Assembly (NCBI RefSeq): GCF_000820045.1
Contig: NZ_CDBJ01000054.1
Location: 124,727 to 188,726 of the forward strand
Origin: Aeromonas rivuli
GTDB lineage: Bacteria > Pseudomonadota > Gammaproteobacteria > Enterobacterales > Aeromonadaceae
DNA: 64,000 nucleotides
Direction: 5' to 3'
Below the pieces are notes generated by a model. That model ran no database searches, was not told the DNA's origin, and saw nothing but the letters and a program-made list of their open reading frames with translations. Within the stretch, counting starts at the first letter, position 1; each line of letters starts with the position of its first letter. The position numbers and the translations under genes are program-made. This document shows positions 26,400 to 36,663 of this stretch, piece by piece.

Positions 26400-28418
26400 A
26401 TGTTGAAGCATGGCGTAATTCGTTTCTCCCTCGTCGCCTGTAGCCTGGCTATTGCCGGGCTTGCACAGGCCATCGAGCCGGTGCTCAAGGAAAGTGATTT
26501 GCCTGTGTTGGCTCAAGAGAGCCAACATGCTACGGCTAGCAAGCGAATTGCCAATCTGTTTACTCGCTCCCACTACAAGCAGTTCAAGCTGGATGATGCC
26601 TTCTCGGAAGTTGTCTTTGACAAATATCTGGAGAATCTGGATTTCAGTCGCAACCTGTTCTTGGCTTCTGATATTCGCCGGTTTGACAAATACCGCGACG
26701 GCTTCGATACCGATCTGGAGCGTGGTCGTCTGGCGCCCGCCTACGACATGTTCAATCTCGGTCAGCAGCGGCGCTATGAGCGGTTCGAATACGCCCTCAA
26801 ACTGCTCGATACCCCCTTCGATTTCACCCAGAAAGATGAATACATCTTTGACCGGGAAGGGGCGCCCTGGCCCAAGGATGAAGCCGAGCTCAATGAGCTG
26901 TGGCGTCAGCGGGTCAAGTTCGATGCCCTGAGCCTCAAGCTCAGCGGCAAGGAGTGGCCCGAGATCAAGGAGCTGCTTGGCAAGCGTTACAACAACGCCA
27001 TCAAGCGGATGTCCCAGACCGAGAGCGAGGACGTGTTCCAGCTGTTCATGAACTCCTTCTCCCGCGCCATCGAGCCTCACACCAGTTATCTCTCCCCGCG
27101 CAACGCCGATCGCTTCAACACCGAGATGAACCTCTCGCTGGAAGGCATTGGTGCCGTGTTGCAGGCGGACGATGACTTCACGGTGATCCGTTCCCTGGTC
27201 CCGGGGGGGCCGGCCGCCAAGTCCAACAACCTCAAGCCTGATGACAAAATCGTCGGCGTGGGTCAGGAAGATGGCAAGGTGGTCGATGTGATTGGCTGGC
27301 GTCTCGATGACGTGGTCGAACTCATCAAGGGTCCCAAGGGTAGCAAGGTGCGCCTCGAGATCCAGCGTGGCAAGGGTGCCAGCGTCAAGACAGAACAGGT
27401 CGAGCTGACCCGGGACAAGGTGCGTCTGGAAGACAGGGCCGCCAAGTCCAAGGTGATCAAGGCCGAGGGCAAGAAGATAGGGGTACTCGAGATCCCGAGC
27501 TTCTATGTCAACCTGCACGATGATGTCATCAAGGAGCTGGCCAGCCTCAACAAGCAGAAAGTGGACGGCCTGGTGGTGGATCTGCGCAGCAACGGCGGCG
27601 GTGCCCTCACCGAAGCCTCTGCCCTGAGCGGTCTCTTCTTCGCCAGCGGTCCCGTGGTACAGATCCGCGATCACATGGGTCGCATCTCGGTCAATGGCGA
27701 TGATGATGGTCAAGTCTACTACGGCGGCCCCATGTCGGTGCTGATCGACAGGTACAGTGCCTCGGCCTCCGAGATCTTTGCCGCTGCCATGCAAGATTAC
27801 GGCCGTGCCCTGATCCTGGGGGAGAACTCGTTCGGCAAGGGCACTGTGCAGCAGCATCGCAGCCTGGCCAAGGTGTATGACTTCTACGATCATCCCCTGG
27901 GTCACGTGCAGTACACCATCGCCAAGTTCTACCGCATCGATGGCGGCAGCACCCAGAACAAGGGTGTCGCCCCGGACATCAGCTTCCCGACCCCGGTCAC
28001 CCCGGAAGAGACGGGGGAGAGCCGTGAGTTCCACGCCCTGCCTTGGGACAAGATAGCCTCGGCGGACTACCAGAAGATAGGTAGCTTCACCAGCTTGTTG
28101 CCCAAGTTGGCGGCGGCACACCAGGCGCGGATCGAGACAGATCCGGAGTTCGCCTACGTGTTGCAGGACATCAAGGAGTATCGCGCCGAGAAGGACAAGA
28201 AATCCCTCTCCCTGAACGAAGCGGATCGCCGCGCCGAGCAGGACAAGCAAGATGCACTGGCCTTGTTGCGGGCCAACGAGCGCCTGGCGCGGATGGGCAA
28301 GCCTGCCATCAAGAGCCTGGACGAGTTGCCCACCGATTTTGAGGCGCCGGATGAGTTCTTGCTTGAGTCTGCCAATATCACGGCAGACCTGGTCAAGATG
28401 GAGCCAAAACGCGGTTAG
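26400..28418 (+). CDS. prc: Carboxy-terminal processing (tail-specific) protease Prc
   Basis: 672 residues; AAGGAG precedes the ATG. A signal peptide (1-24, ending AQAIE) is followed by an N-terminal helical domain, a PDZ domain (GIGAVLQADDDFTVIRSLVPGGPA region) and a C-terminal S41 protease domain. The Ser/Lys dyad is S455 in YSASASEI and K480 in GENSFGKGTVQ, 25 residues apart as in E. coli. This periplasmic enzyme trims penicillin-binding protein 3 and, with NlpI, controls murein endopeptidases. A terminator follows. Confidence 0.96.
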   Translation: MLKHGVIRFSLVACSLAIAGLAQAIEPVLKESDLPVLAQESQHATASKRIANLFTRSHYKQFKLDDAFSEVVFDKYLENLDFSRNLFLASDIRRFDKYRDGFDTDLERGRLAPAYDMFNLGQQRRYERFEYALKLLDTPFDFTQKDEYIFDREGAPWPKDEAELNELWRQRVKFDALSLKLSGKEWPEIKELLGKRYNNAIKRMSQTESEDVFQLFMNSFSRAIEPHTSYLSPRNADRFNTEMNLSLEGIGAVLQADDDFTVIRSLVPGGPAAKSNNLKPDDKIVGVGQEDGKVVDVIGWRLDDVVELIKGPKGSKVRLEIQRGKGASVKTEQVELTRDKVRLEDRAAKSKVIKAEGKKIGVLEIPSFYVNLHDDVIKELASLNKQKVDGLVVDLRSNGGGALTEASALSGLFFASGPVVQIRDHMGRISVNGDDDGQVYYGGPMSVLIDRYSASASEIFAAAMQDYGRALILGENSFGKGTVQQHRSLAKVYDFYDHPLGHVQYTIAKFYRIDGGSTQNKGVAPDISFPTPVTPEETGESREFHALPWDKIASADYQKIGSFTSLLPKLAAAHQARIETDPEFAYVLQDIKEYRAEKDKKSLSLNEADRRAEQDKQDALALLRANERLARMGKPAIKSLDELPTDFEAPDEFLLESANITADLVKMEPKRG

Positions 28419-28436
28419 TGACCCATAGCTATAACG

Positions 28437-28465
28437 AAAAGGGCGACATCACAGTCGCCCTTTTT
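28437..28465 (+). terminator. Intrinsic terminator after prc
   Basis: GGGCGAC and GTCGCCC arms around a six-base loop, with A4 before and T5 after. Confidence 0.88.
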
Positions 28466-28549
28466 CTTGCCTGAATGTAAACCATTTGACCCAAGGATGG
28501 GCTTGTGACAGCCTCGTTACGCCCATAACAAGCGTGGAAGCACATAATA

Positions 28550-31174
28550 ATGACCGATCACCATCAGGCCATGACGGCCAAATATCGCCAGGATTATCAA
28601 GCCCCTCTCTATTGGATCGACAGCATAGATCTCGACTTTCAGCTCGAGGAACCCCTGTGCCGGGTCACCGCCATTTCCCGAGTCCGCCGCAACGGCGAGC
28701 ACAATGAAGCCCTGATCCTGGATGGCGAAAATCTGCATCTGGTGAGCATCAGCATCGACGGGGTAGCCTGTGAGCAGTATGAGCTGACCGACAACCAGCT
28801 GCGGCTCAGCAACCTGCCCGCCGAGTGCGTGTTGACCATAGTCACCGACCTGGATGCCGCCGCCAACACGGCCCTCGAGGGACTTTACAAGTCTGGTGAT
28901 GCCTATTGCACCCAGTGTGAGGCGGAGGGCTTCCGTCGCATCACCTATTACCTGGACAGGCCCGACATCCTGGCCCGCTACAGCACCCGCATCACCGCCG
29001 ACAAGGCGAAATTCCCTTATCTGCTCTCCAACGGCAACAAGGTGGCGAGCGGCAATCTGGATGGCGGCCGCCACTTCGTGCAGTGGCAGGATCCCTTCCC
29101 CAAACCCAGCTACCTGTTTGCCCTGGTGGCCGGTGACTTCGACGTGCAGCGCGATCACTTCGTGACCATGAGCGGGCGCGAGGTGGCCCTCGAGATCTTC
29201 GTCGACAAGGGCAACCTGGACCGCGCCGGTTTTGCCATGGAGAGCCTCATCAACTCCATGCGTTGGGACGAGCAGCGCTTCGGCCTCGAATACGACCTCG
29301 ACATCTATATGATCGTCGCGGTGGATTTCTTCAACATGGGTGCCATGGAGAACAAGGGACTCAACGTTTTCAACTCCAAGTTCGTGCTGGCCAATCCGCA
29401 GACCGCGACCGACAGCGACTATCACGGCATCGAGCGGGTCATAGGGCACGAATACTTCCATAACTGGACCGGCAACAGAGTCACTTGCCGCGACTGGTTC
29501 CAGCTCAGCCTCAAAGAGGGACTGACGGTGTTCCGGGATCAGGAGTTCTCCTCGGATCTGGGCTCGCGCGGTGTCAACCGCATCAACAACGTGCGCACCG
29601 TGCGCGGCCCCCAGTTTGCCGAAGATGCCGGCCCCATGGCCCACCCGATCCGCCCGGATGTGGTGATCGAGATGAACAACTTCTACACCCTGACCGTCTA
29701 CGAGAAGGGCTCGGAAGTGATCCGCATGCTGCATGTCTTGTTGGGGGAAGCTGCCTTCCAGGCCGGCATGGGCCTCTACTTCGAGCGTCACGACGGCTCG
29801 GCCGCCACCTGCGACGACTTCGTGCAGGCGATGGAGGATGCCTCCGGGGTCGATTTGACCCGTTTCCGCCGCTGGTACAGTCAGTCCGGCACCCCTGAGC
29901 TGACAGTCCGTGACGACTATGATGCCGCCACCGGCGTCTATCGCCTCCATGTCAGCCAGCACACGCCGCCGACTCAGGATCAACCCCAGAAGCTGCCGCT
30001 GCACATCCCCCTCGATATCGAGTTGTATGATGCCGAGGGTGCGGTGATCCCGCTGCAGAACCGGGGCAAGGCCATCGGCAACGTGCTCGACGTGCTGGAA
30101 GCAGAGCAGACCTTCGTCTTCGATCAGGTGCCTGCCAAACCCGTGATCTCCCTGCTGCGGGACTTCTCCGCGCCGGTCAAGCTGCACTATGACTACAGCG
30201 ACAGGGATCTCGCCTTCCTGATGCGCCACGCCCGCAACGAGTTTGCCCGCTGGGATGCCGCCCAGATGCTGATCAACAAGGCGGTGATCGTCAATGTGGC
30301 CGCGCATCAGCTGGGGAAAGAGGTGACGCTGTCATCGGATCTGGTTGCCGCCTTCGTGGCCATCCTGGACGAAGCCGGGCTGGATCCCGCCCTCAAGGCC
30401 GAGATCCTGGCCTTGCCGGGGGAGGCTACTCTGGCCGAGCTGTTCGAGGTGGCCGACATCGACGCCATTCATGCCGTGCGGGGTGCCATAGGCACAGCCC
30501 TGGCCCAGGCATTTGGCGATCGCCTGCTCGCCAGCTACCAGAGCCTGCTGCTCGATGGTTATCGGGTGGTCCACGATGACATGGCCAAACGGGCCCTCAA
30601 GGGGGTGGTGCTGGGCTATCTGGCGCGTCTGGATGACGAGTTGACCGATCGGCTGGTGCGTCAGCAATACCAGGGGGCGGACAACATGACCGACACCCTG
30701 ACCGCCCTGCAGATTGCCAACCAGCATCTGCTACCATGCCGGGCCGCACTGCTGGCCGATTTTGAAGGCAAGTGGGCCAAAGATGGCCTGGTGCTGGACA
30801 ACTGGTTGCGTCTGGTCGGTGCCAAGCCCGCCGCCGATGTACTCGGCGAGATCAGGCAGGCCATGGCCCACCCGATGTTCAGCATTCGCAACCCCAATCG
30901 ACTGCGGGCGCTGATCGGCAGTTTTGCCATGGGCAACCAGGTGCAGTTCCATGCCAGAGATGGCGCGGGTTACCGTTTCCTGACCGACATCTTGATTGAG
31001 CTCAACAGCATCAATCCCCAGGTGGCCTCGCGCCTCATCACCCCGCTTATCCAGTTCAAGCGACTGGATGAGGAGCGCAAGCGCCTGATCCGTACCGAAC
31101 TGCTGCGGTTGCAGGCCTTGCCCGACTTGGCCCGGGATCTCTACGAGAAGGTGGCCAAGGCGCTGGCCCAGTAA
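28550..31174 (+). CDS. pepN: Aminopeptidase N (M1 family)
   Basis: 874 residues. The exopeptidase motif GAMEN is at 264-268. The zinc site HEYFH is at 300-304 in GHEYFHNWTGNRVTCRDW, with the third ligand Glu 19 residues later in LKEGLTVFRDQEF. The long C-terminal helical domain is complete, and the length is close to the 870 of E. coli. It is a cytoplasmic general aminopeptidase for peptides released by Lon and Clp. It is monocistronic with its own terminator. Confidence 0.97.
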   Translation: MTDHHQAMTAKYRQDYQAPLYWIDSIDLDFQLEEPLCRVTAISRVRRNGEHNEALILDGENLHLVSISIDGVACEQYELTDNQLRLSNLPAECVLTIVTDLDAAANTALEGLYKSGDAYCTQCEAEGFRRITYYLDRPDILARYSTRITADKAKFPYLLSNGNKVASGNLDGGRHFVQWQDPFPKPSYLFALVAGDFDVQRDHFVTMSGREVALEIFVDKGNLDRAGFAMESLINSMRWDEQRFGLEYDLDIYMIVAVDFFNMGAMENKGLNVFNSKFVLANPQTATDSDYHGIERVIGHEYFHNWTGNRVTCRDWFQLSLKEGLTVFRDQEFSSDLGSRGVNRINNVRTVRGPQFAEDAGPMAHPIRPDVVIEMNNFYTLTVYEKGSEVIRMLHVLLGEAAFQAGMGLYFERHDGSAATCDDFVQAMEDASGVDLTRFRRWYSQSGTPELTVRDDYDAATGVYRLHVSQHTPPTQDQPQKLPLHIPLDIELYDAEGAVIPLQNRGKAIGNVLDVLEAEQTFVFDQVPAKPVISLLRDFSAPVKLHYDYSDRDLAFLMRHARNEFARWDAAQMLINKAVIVNVAAHQLGKEVTLSSDLVAAFVAILDEAGLDPALKAEILALPGEATLAELFEVADIDAIHAVRGAIGTALAQAFGDRLLASYQSLLLDGYRVVHDDMAKRALKGVVLGYLARLDDELTDRLVRQQYQGADNMTDTLTALQIANQHLLPCRAALLADFEGKWAKDGLVLDNWLRLVGAKPAADVLGEIRQAMAHPMFSIRNPNRLRALIGSFAMGNQVQFHARDGAGYRFLTDILIELNSINPQVASRLITPLIQFKRLDEERKRLIRTELLRLQALPDLARDLYEKVAKALAQ

Positions 31175-31189
31175 GTTGTTGCTAAGAAA

Positions 31190-31222
31190 AACAGGGCCGG
31201 GCGCATGTCCGGCCCTGTTGTT
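31190..31222 (+). terminator. Intrinsic terminator after pepN
   Basis: AACAGGGCCGG and CCGGCCCTGTT arms with an eight-base loop, followed by a T-rich stretch, 16 bases after the stop. Confidence 0.85.
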
Positions 31223-31280
31223 TGTCGTGAATCAGCCTCCAGACGAGGCGAGCTGAACTGTGGTAGAGGAGGGCAAGGGT

Positions 31281-31502
31281 ATGAAGCAATTCACCTTCGG
31301 ATTACATCTGTCGCGAGACGAGATACTGCTGATGTATCAGGGCCATGCCCGGCGCCTGGTGGTGCGCTCTGATCAGGGACTGACGCTGGAACTGGGACTG
31401 GATAAAATCCGCCCTTTCGTCGGGCAGGAAGGGGTTCATGGTCGTTTCTTGCTCAAGACTCAGGACGATCATCGCTTTATCGGCCTGGAACGCATAAATT
31501 AA
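31281..31502 (+). CDS. Small DUF2835-type protein
   Basis: 73 residues from ATG 31281, with GAGGAGGGCAAGG in front. The sequence MKQFTFGLHLSRDEILLMYQGHARRLVV followed by LELGLDKIRPFV and GVHGRFLLKTQDDHRFIGLERI fits the DUF2835 family, which commonly follows pepN in Aeromonas, Shewanella and Vibrio relatives. It is soluble and basic, of unknown function. Confidence 0.75.
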   Translation: MKQFTFGLHLSRDEILLMYQGHARRLVVRSDQGLTLELGLDKIRPFVGQEGVHGRFLLKTQDDHRFIGLERIN

Positions 31503-31774
31503 CAAAAACCAAACAGTAAACCGCGTAATTATCTGCTTAAAGTCACTAACTATCAGGTTAAAACGCATTTTATCAGTGGTATTTTCTGTTTTTTACGCCG
31601 ATGGCAAAATTTATGACAGCTTGAGCCGTGATCTGCCGCTAGTTTTTAACATTCCATTATCAGCTTTGCTCGCCTTCCGGGATCCGACCCATTACACTTC
31701 GCACAACTCTGTACCAGTGGGCATCCAGGGTGGATGTCTCTGTCGGTGATGTCGGTCCGATAAGGAATATAGCA

Positions 31775-34700
31775 ATGGCATTGAAAGACGCCCCTACCTC
31801 AGTTCTGCTCGAAAACGTTCTCAACCTGATCCATCAAAAACTGCCTCAGAAGAGTGCCTCCCTGGTCGAGCGCTTCGTTGCCAAGTTCTACGGCAACATG
31901 GCGAGCGATGACCTGCATGATCGCAATGACAGCGATCTGTATGGCGCCGCCTTGAGCCTGTGGAATGCCCTCAACCAGCGGGACAGCACGGCGCCCTATA
32001 TCCGGGTCTACAACCCGGAGCTGACCCGTCATGGCTGGCAGTCACCGCACACCATAGTCGAAGTCATCTTGCAGGACTCCCCCTTCCTGGTGGACTCCAT
32101 CCGCATGACCCTCAAGCGTCTCAACATCACGGCGCACATGATGCTGCATCAACCTCTGCACCTCATTCGCAGCAAGGATGGCAAGATAGAGGCCATTCTG
32201 GATCTGGATCAGACGGCGCAGCAGACATCGGCCGAGACCGCCTTCCTCATCGAGATAGATCACCTGACCTCGGATGAACAGATGGCCGCCCTGGCCGCCG
32301 AACTCGATTCGGTCGCGGGGGAAGTGGCGTTGGCGGTAGGTGACTGGCAGCCCATGCTGGCGCGCCTCAACGAGATCATCGAGGATCTGCCAAAACGCAA
32401 CAGTCCGGTGAGCAAGGAAGAGGTGGAGTCCACGGTTTCCTTCCTCAAATGGGTTGCTGCCCACAACTTCACCCTGATGGGTTACCGCCGTTATGACGTC
32501 AAGGCGATAGAGGGGGATCACGAGATCCTGCCCCAGCCCGATTCGAGCCTTGGCCTGATGAAGAACTCCATCAAGGACGAGGGCCAGCGTCTGGGCACCA
32601 TGCCCGCCAGTGCCCGTCATGCGGCCCTCTCCAATCATCTGCTGATCCTGACCAAGTCCAACAGCAAGTCCCGGGTGCATCGCCCGGCCTACGTGGATTA
32701 CATCGGCATCAAACGCTTCGATGAACATGGCAAGGTGATAGGCGAAGATCGCTTCATCGGTCTCTACGCCTCCTCCATCTACAACACCAGCGCCACCCAG
32801 ATCCCCCTCATCAGCCATCGCCTCGAGCGCATCATGGTGGCCTCTGGCCATGAGAAGGGTTCCCACGCCTACAAGGCATTGCTCAATGTGCTGGAAACCT
32901 ATCCCCGTGATGAGCTGATCCAGGCCCGGGAAGAGGAGCTGCTCGCCACCGGTCTCGGGGTGTTGGCCATGCAGGAGCGCGACATGCTGCGCCTGTTCGT
33001 GCGCCGTGACGTCTATGGCCGCTTCTTCTCCTGCATGGTCTATGTCACCAAGGAGCGCTACAACACGGCGCTGCGAGTCAAGACCCAGCAGATCCTGCAA
33101 CAGCATTTCGGCAGCAACGAAGAGGTGGAGTTCAATGTCTACTTCTCCGAAGGCGTGCTGGCCCGGACCCATTACATAGTTCGAGTGAACAATAACAACG
33201 TGGATGTGGACGTGAACCAAGTGCAGAACAACCTGATTGAAGCCGCCCGCAGCTGGGACGATCGCCTGGATTCGGTGCTGCTTGCCCACTATGGCGAGGC
33301 CCAGGGCAATGAACTGAGCCGCCGCTTCAACGATGCCTTCCCCCGTGCTTATAAAGAAGATGTGCTGCCGGGCTCCGCCGTGGCCGACATCATCGCCCTG
33401 GAGAACCTGAGCGAAGCCGAGCCCCTTGGCATGCTGTTCTACCGTGCTCAGGAAGAGGAGAACGATCGCCGGGTGCGCCTCAAGCTGTTCCACCGTACCG
33501 AGCCGATCCACTTGTCCGATGTCTTGCCCATGCTGGAAAACATGGGGCTGAGGGTCATCGGCGAGACTCCCTATGAGGTCAAGACCCCGAATGGTGAAGT
33601 GTTCTGGATCCTCGACTTCTCCATGCTGCTGCGTGGCGATCAGCCTTTCAGCCTGGCCAAGAGCCAGCAGCGCTTCCAGCAGGCCTTCGCCAGCGTCTGG
33701 AACAAGGCCCTGGAAGATGATGGTTTCAACCGCCTGGTGCTGGGCGCCAACCTCACCGGCCGTCAGGTCTCGGTGCTGCGCGCCTATGCCAAGTACATGC
33801 GCCAGACCGGCGTCTCCTTCAGCCAGTCCTATATCGAAGAGACCCTGACCCGTTATCCCGAGCTGGCCCAGCTGCTGTTCTCCCTGTTCGAGGCTCGCCT
33901 AGATCCTGCACTGAACCAGGATGGCGCGGCGCTGCAGACGCTACACGACACCCTGACGGCCAAGCTGGATCTGGTGGCGAACCTGGACGATGACCGCATC
34001 ATCCGCCGCTACATGGAGATGATAGAGGCGACCCTGCGCACCAACTATTACCAGCCGGACGCGCAAGGCAACATCAAGCCCTATATCTCCTTCAAGCTGG
34101 CGCCGTCCGGTATCAGCGACATGCCACAGCCTCTGCCCAAGTTCGAGATCTTCGTCTACTCGCCACGGGTAGAAGGGGTGCATCTGCGCTGGGGCAAGGT
34201 GGCCCGGGGCGGGCTGCGCTGGTCCGATCGCAAGGAAGATTTCCGCACCGAGGTGCTGGGTCTGGTCAAGGCGCAGCAGGTGAAGAATACCGTCATAGTG
34301 CCAGTCGGCGCCAAGGGGGGCTTCTACTGCAAGCAGATGCCGGTGGGTGCCGCCCGCGCCGTCATTCAGGAAGAGGGCAAGGCCTGCTATCGCCTGTTTA
34401 TCCGCGGCCTGCTCGATGTCACCGACAACATCCTCCAGGGGGAGGTGATCCCGCCCAAACAGGTGGTACGCCACGACGAGGATGATTACTACCTGGTGGT
34501 CGCGGCCGACAAGGGCACCGCCACCTTCTCCGACATCGCCAACGAGATCAGCCATGAATATGGTCACTGGCTCGGCGATGCCTTCGCCTCCGGCGGTTCG
34601 GTCGGTTATGACCACAAGAAGATGGGCATCACGGCGCGGGGCGCCTGGGAGTCGGTCAAGCGCCACTTCCGTGAGCTTGAGATCAACTGCCAGACCACCG

Positions 34701-36616
34701 ACTTCAGCTGCGTGGGCATAGGCGACATGGCCGGTGACGTGTTTGGCAACGGCATGCTGCTCTCCGAGCACACCCAGTTGGTGGGCGCCTTCAACCACAT
34801 GCACATCTTCATCGACCCGACCCCGGATACGGCCAGCACCTTCGCCGAGCGCAAGCGTCTGTTCGAGCTGCCGGGTTCGAGCTGGGACGACTACAACCGT
34901 GAGCTTATCTCCGTAGGGGGCGGCATCTTCCTGCGCTCGGCCAAGTCCATCAAGCTGAGTCCGCAAATTCAGACCCTGCTTGGCACCGACAAGGCCAGCA
35001 TGGCGCCAAACGAGCTGATCAAGGCACTGCTCTGCCTGAACGTGGACTTGCTCTGGAACGGCGGCATCGGCACCTACGTCAAGAGCCACAAAGAGAGCGA
35101 TGGCGAGGTGGGCGATCGCAGCAACGATGCCCTGCGCGTCAATGGTCGCGACCTGCGTGCCCGTATCGTCGGTGAGGGCGGTAACCTGGGCTTCACGCAG
35201 CTGGGCCGTATCGAATACGCCAGCCAGGGCGGCCACATCAACACCGATTTTACCGACAACGTGGGCGGGGTAGATTGCTCCGACAACGAGGTCAACATCA
35301 AGATACTGCTCAACCAGCTGGTGGCGGCAGGGGATCTGACCCTCAAGCAGCGCAACCAGATGCTCTACGAGATGACGGATGCGGTGGCCGATATCGTGCT
35401 GACCAACGCCTATCGCCAATCCCAGTCCATCTCGGTTACCAGTTACCGCGCGGCGGATCAGCTCAAAGAGCAGCAGCGTTTCATCCAGGGGCTGGAGCGT
35501 GAAGGCAAGCTGGACAGGGCGCTGGAGTTCCTGCCATCGGATGAGGAGTTGTCCGAGCGGATGGCGGCAGGGCAGGGGCTGACCCGCCCCGAATTGGCGG
35601 TGCTGGTGGCTTACGGCAAGATGGTGCTCAAGGAGCAGCTCAACTGCCCCGAGATCACCGATGAGCCCTTCCTGGCCCGCATGCTGGTCACCAGCTTCCC
35701 CGAGCAGTTGCAGCAGCGCTTCGGCGAGGCCCTGGCTCAGCATCCGCTGCGCGGCGAGATCATCGCCACCCGCGTGGCCAACATGCTGGTCAACGACATG
35801 GGGCTCAACTTTGCGACCCGGATGAAGGATGAGACCGGCGCCTCGGTGGCCGAAGTGGCCGCCTGCTTCGCCATGGCCCGCGAAGTGTTCGGTTTCGACC
35901 CCCTGTGGCGGGACATCGAATCCCTGGATAACCAGGTGAGTGCCGAGACTCAGCTCGAGTTGATGTTTGCCAGTCGCCGCATCGTGCGCCGCGCCACCCG
36001 CTGGTTCCTGCGTGCCCGCAACCGCAGCTGGAGCATCAGCGACAACATCGCCTTCTTCCGTCCCGCCTTCGAGACCCTGGGCGAGCACCTCTACGAGGTG
36101 ATGGAGGAGAGCGAAGTGGCCGAGCATCGCCAGGCCGTCGAAACCCTGGTGGCCAAACAGGTGCCTGAGCATATCGCCCGTCAGGTCGCCCACATGAGCA
36201 GCCTCTTCTCTTCGCTGGATCTGGCTCAGATTGCGGCGGATCAGCACAGCGACATACTGCGGGTGGCCAATGTGTACTACCGGCTCGGTGCCAAGCTGGA
36301 TCTGCACTGGTTCCTGGAGCAGGTCAACCATCAGCCGGTGGGCAACCACTGGCAGGCGATGGCGCGGGCCTCCTTCCGCGAGGATCTGGACTGGCAGCAA
36401 CGCAGTCTCACCTCAGTGGTATTGGAAGGGTGCAAAGATCAGGGAGAATGCGATACCATACTGGCCAACTGGATTGCGGAGCATGAGCAACTCTTGTCCC
36501 GTTGGACCCATATGTTGGCCGACTTCAAGACCACCAGTACTCACGAGTTCGCCAAGTTCTCGGTGGCCTTGCGGGAGTTGAACCTGCTCCAGTTGAATTG
36601 CCGAGCATCGGCATAA
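31775..36616 (+). CDS. gdhB: NAD-specific glutamate dehydrogenase, large (GDH-180) type
   Basis: 1613 residues from ATG 31775 (MALKDAPTSVLLENVLNL), with AAGGA upstream. The N-terminal ~700 residues hold ACT-like regulatory regions (QDSPFLVDSIRMTLKRL). The catalytic centre runs from about 790: RWSDRKEDFRTEVLGLVKAQQVKNTVIVPVGAKGGF with the substrate lysines, then DVFGNGMLLSEH, VGEGGNLGFTQLGRIEYA (NAD domain) and the C-terminal helical region. It deaminates glutamate to 2-oxoglutarate for amino-acid catabolism. The gene symbol follows Pseudomonas usage. It is the only gene between two terminators. Confidence 0.94.
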   Translation: MALKDAPTSVLLENVLNLIHQKLPQKSASLVERFVAKFYGNMASDDLHDRNDSDLYGAALSLWNALNQRDSTAPYIRVYNPELTRHGWQSPHTIVEVILQDSPFLVDSIRMTLKRLNITAHMMLHQPLHLIRSKDGKIEAILDLDQTAQQTSAETAFLIEIDHLTSDEQMAALAAELDSVAGEVALAVGDWQPMLARLNEIIEDLPKRNSPVSKEEVESTVSFLKWVAAHNFTLMGYRRYDVKAIEGDHEILPQPDSSLGLMKNSIKDEGQRLGTMPASARHAALSNHLLILTKSNSKSRVHRPAYVDYIGIKRFDEHGKVIGEDRFIGLYASSIYNTSATQIPLISHRLERIMVASGHEKGSHAYKALLNVLETYPRDELIQAREEELLATGLGVLAMQERDMLRLFVRRDVYGRFFSCMVYVTKERYNTALRVKTQQILQQHFGSNEEVEFNVYFSEGVLARTHYIVRVNNNNVDVDVNQVQNNLIEAARSWDDRLDSVLLAHYGEAQGNELSRRFNDAFPRAYKEDVLPGSAVADIIALENLSEAEPLGMLFYRAQEEENDRRVRLKLFHRTEPIHLSDVLPMLENMGLRVIGETPYEVKTPNGEVFWILDFSMLLRGDQPFSLAKSQQRFQQAFASVWNKALEDDGFNRLVLGANLTGRQVSVLRAYAKYMRQTGVSFSQSYIEETLTRYPELAQLLFSLFEARLDPALNQDGAALQTLHDTLTAKLDLVANLDDDRIIRRYMEMIEATLRTNYYQPDAQGNIKPYISFKLAPSGISDMPQPLPKFEIFVYSPRVEGVHLRWGKVARGGLRWSDRKEDFRTEVLGLVKAQQVKNTVIVPVGAKGGFYCKQMPVGAARAVIQEEGKACYRLFIRGLLDVTDNILQGEVIPPKQVVRHDEDDYYLVVAADKGTATFSDIANEISHEYGHWLGDAFASGGSVGYDHKKMGITARGAWESVKRHFRELEINCQTTDFSCVGIGDMAGDVFGNGMLLSEHTQLVGAFNHMHIFIDPTPDTASTFAERKRLFELPGSSWDDYNRELISVGGGIFLRSAKSIKLSPQIQTLLGTDKASMAPNELIKALLCLNVDLLWNGGIGTYVKSHKESDGEVGDRSNDALRVNGRDLRARIVGEGGNLGFTQLGRIEYASQGGHINTDFTDNVGGVDCSDNEVNIKILLNQLVAAGDLTLKQRNQMLYEMTDAVADIVLTNAYRQSQSISVTSYRAADQLKEQQRFIQGLEREGKLDRALEFLPSDEELSERMAAGQGLTRPELAVLVAYGKMVLKEQLNCPEITDEPFLARMLVTSFPEQLQQRFGEALAQHPLRGEIIATRVANMLVNDMGLNFATRMKDETGASVAEVAACFAMAREVFGFDPLWRDIESLDNQVSAETQLELMFASRRIVRRATRWFLRARNRSWSISDNIAFFRPAFETLGEHLYEVMEESEVAEHRQAVETLVAKQVPEHIARQVAHMSSLFSSLDLAQIAADQHSDILRVANVYYRLGAKLDLHWFLEQVNHQPVGNHWQAMARASFREDLDWQQRSLTSVVLEGCKDQGECDTILANWIAEHEQLLSRWTHMLADFKTTSTHEFAKFSVALRELNLLQLNCRASA

Positions 36617-36621
36617 CCATG

Positions 36622-36652
36622 AAAGCCCCGGCCAGTTGCCGGGGCTTTTTTT
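36622..36652 (+). terminator. Intrinsic terminator after glutamate dehydrogenase gene
   Basis: AAGCCCCGGC and GCCGGGGCTT arms, five-base loop and seven T. It ends 12 bases before the pyrD ATG, so pyrD is insulated or attenuated by it. Confidence 0.9.
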
Positions 36653-36663
36653 AAGGAGCAAAG

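Noticed and set aside
26388..28250. 620-residue frame antisense to prc
   Set aside because: Shadow of prc, with no ribosome site and no homologous pattern.
28517..30307. 596-residue frame antisense to pepN
   Set aside because: A mirror of high-GC codon use in pepN, rich in His, Gly and Val, with no domain.
33941..36400. 819-residue frame antisense to the glutamate dehydrogenase gene
   Set aside because: Same explanation: third-position GC keeps the opposite frame open. No start site or family.
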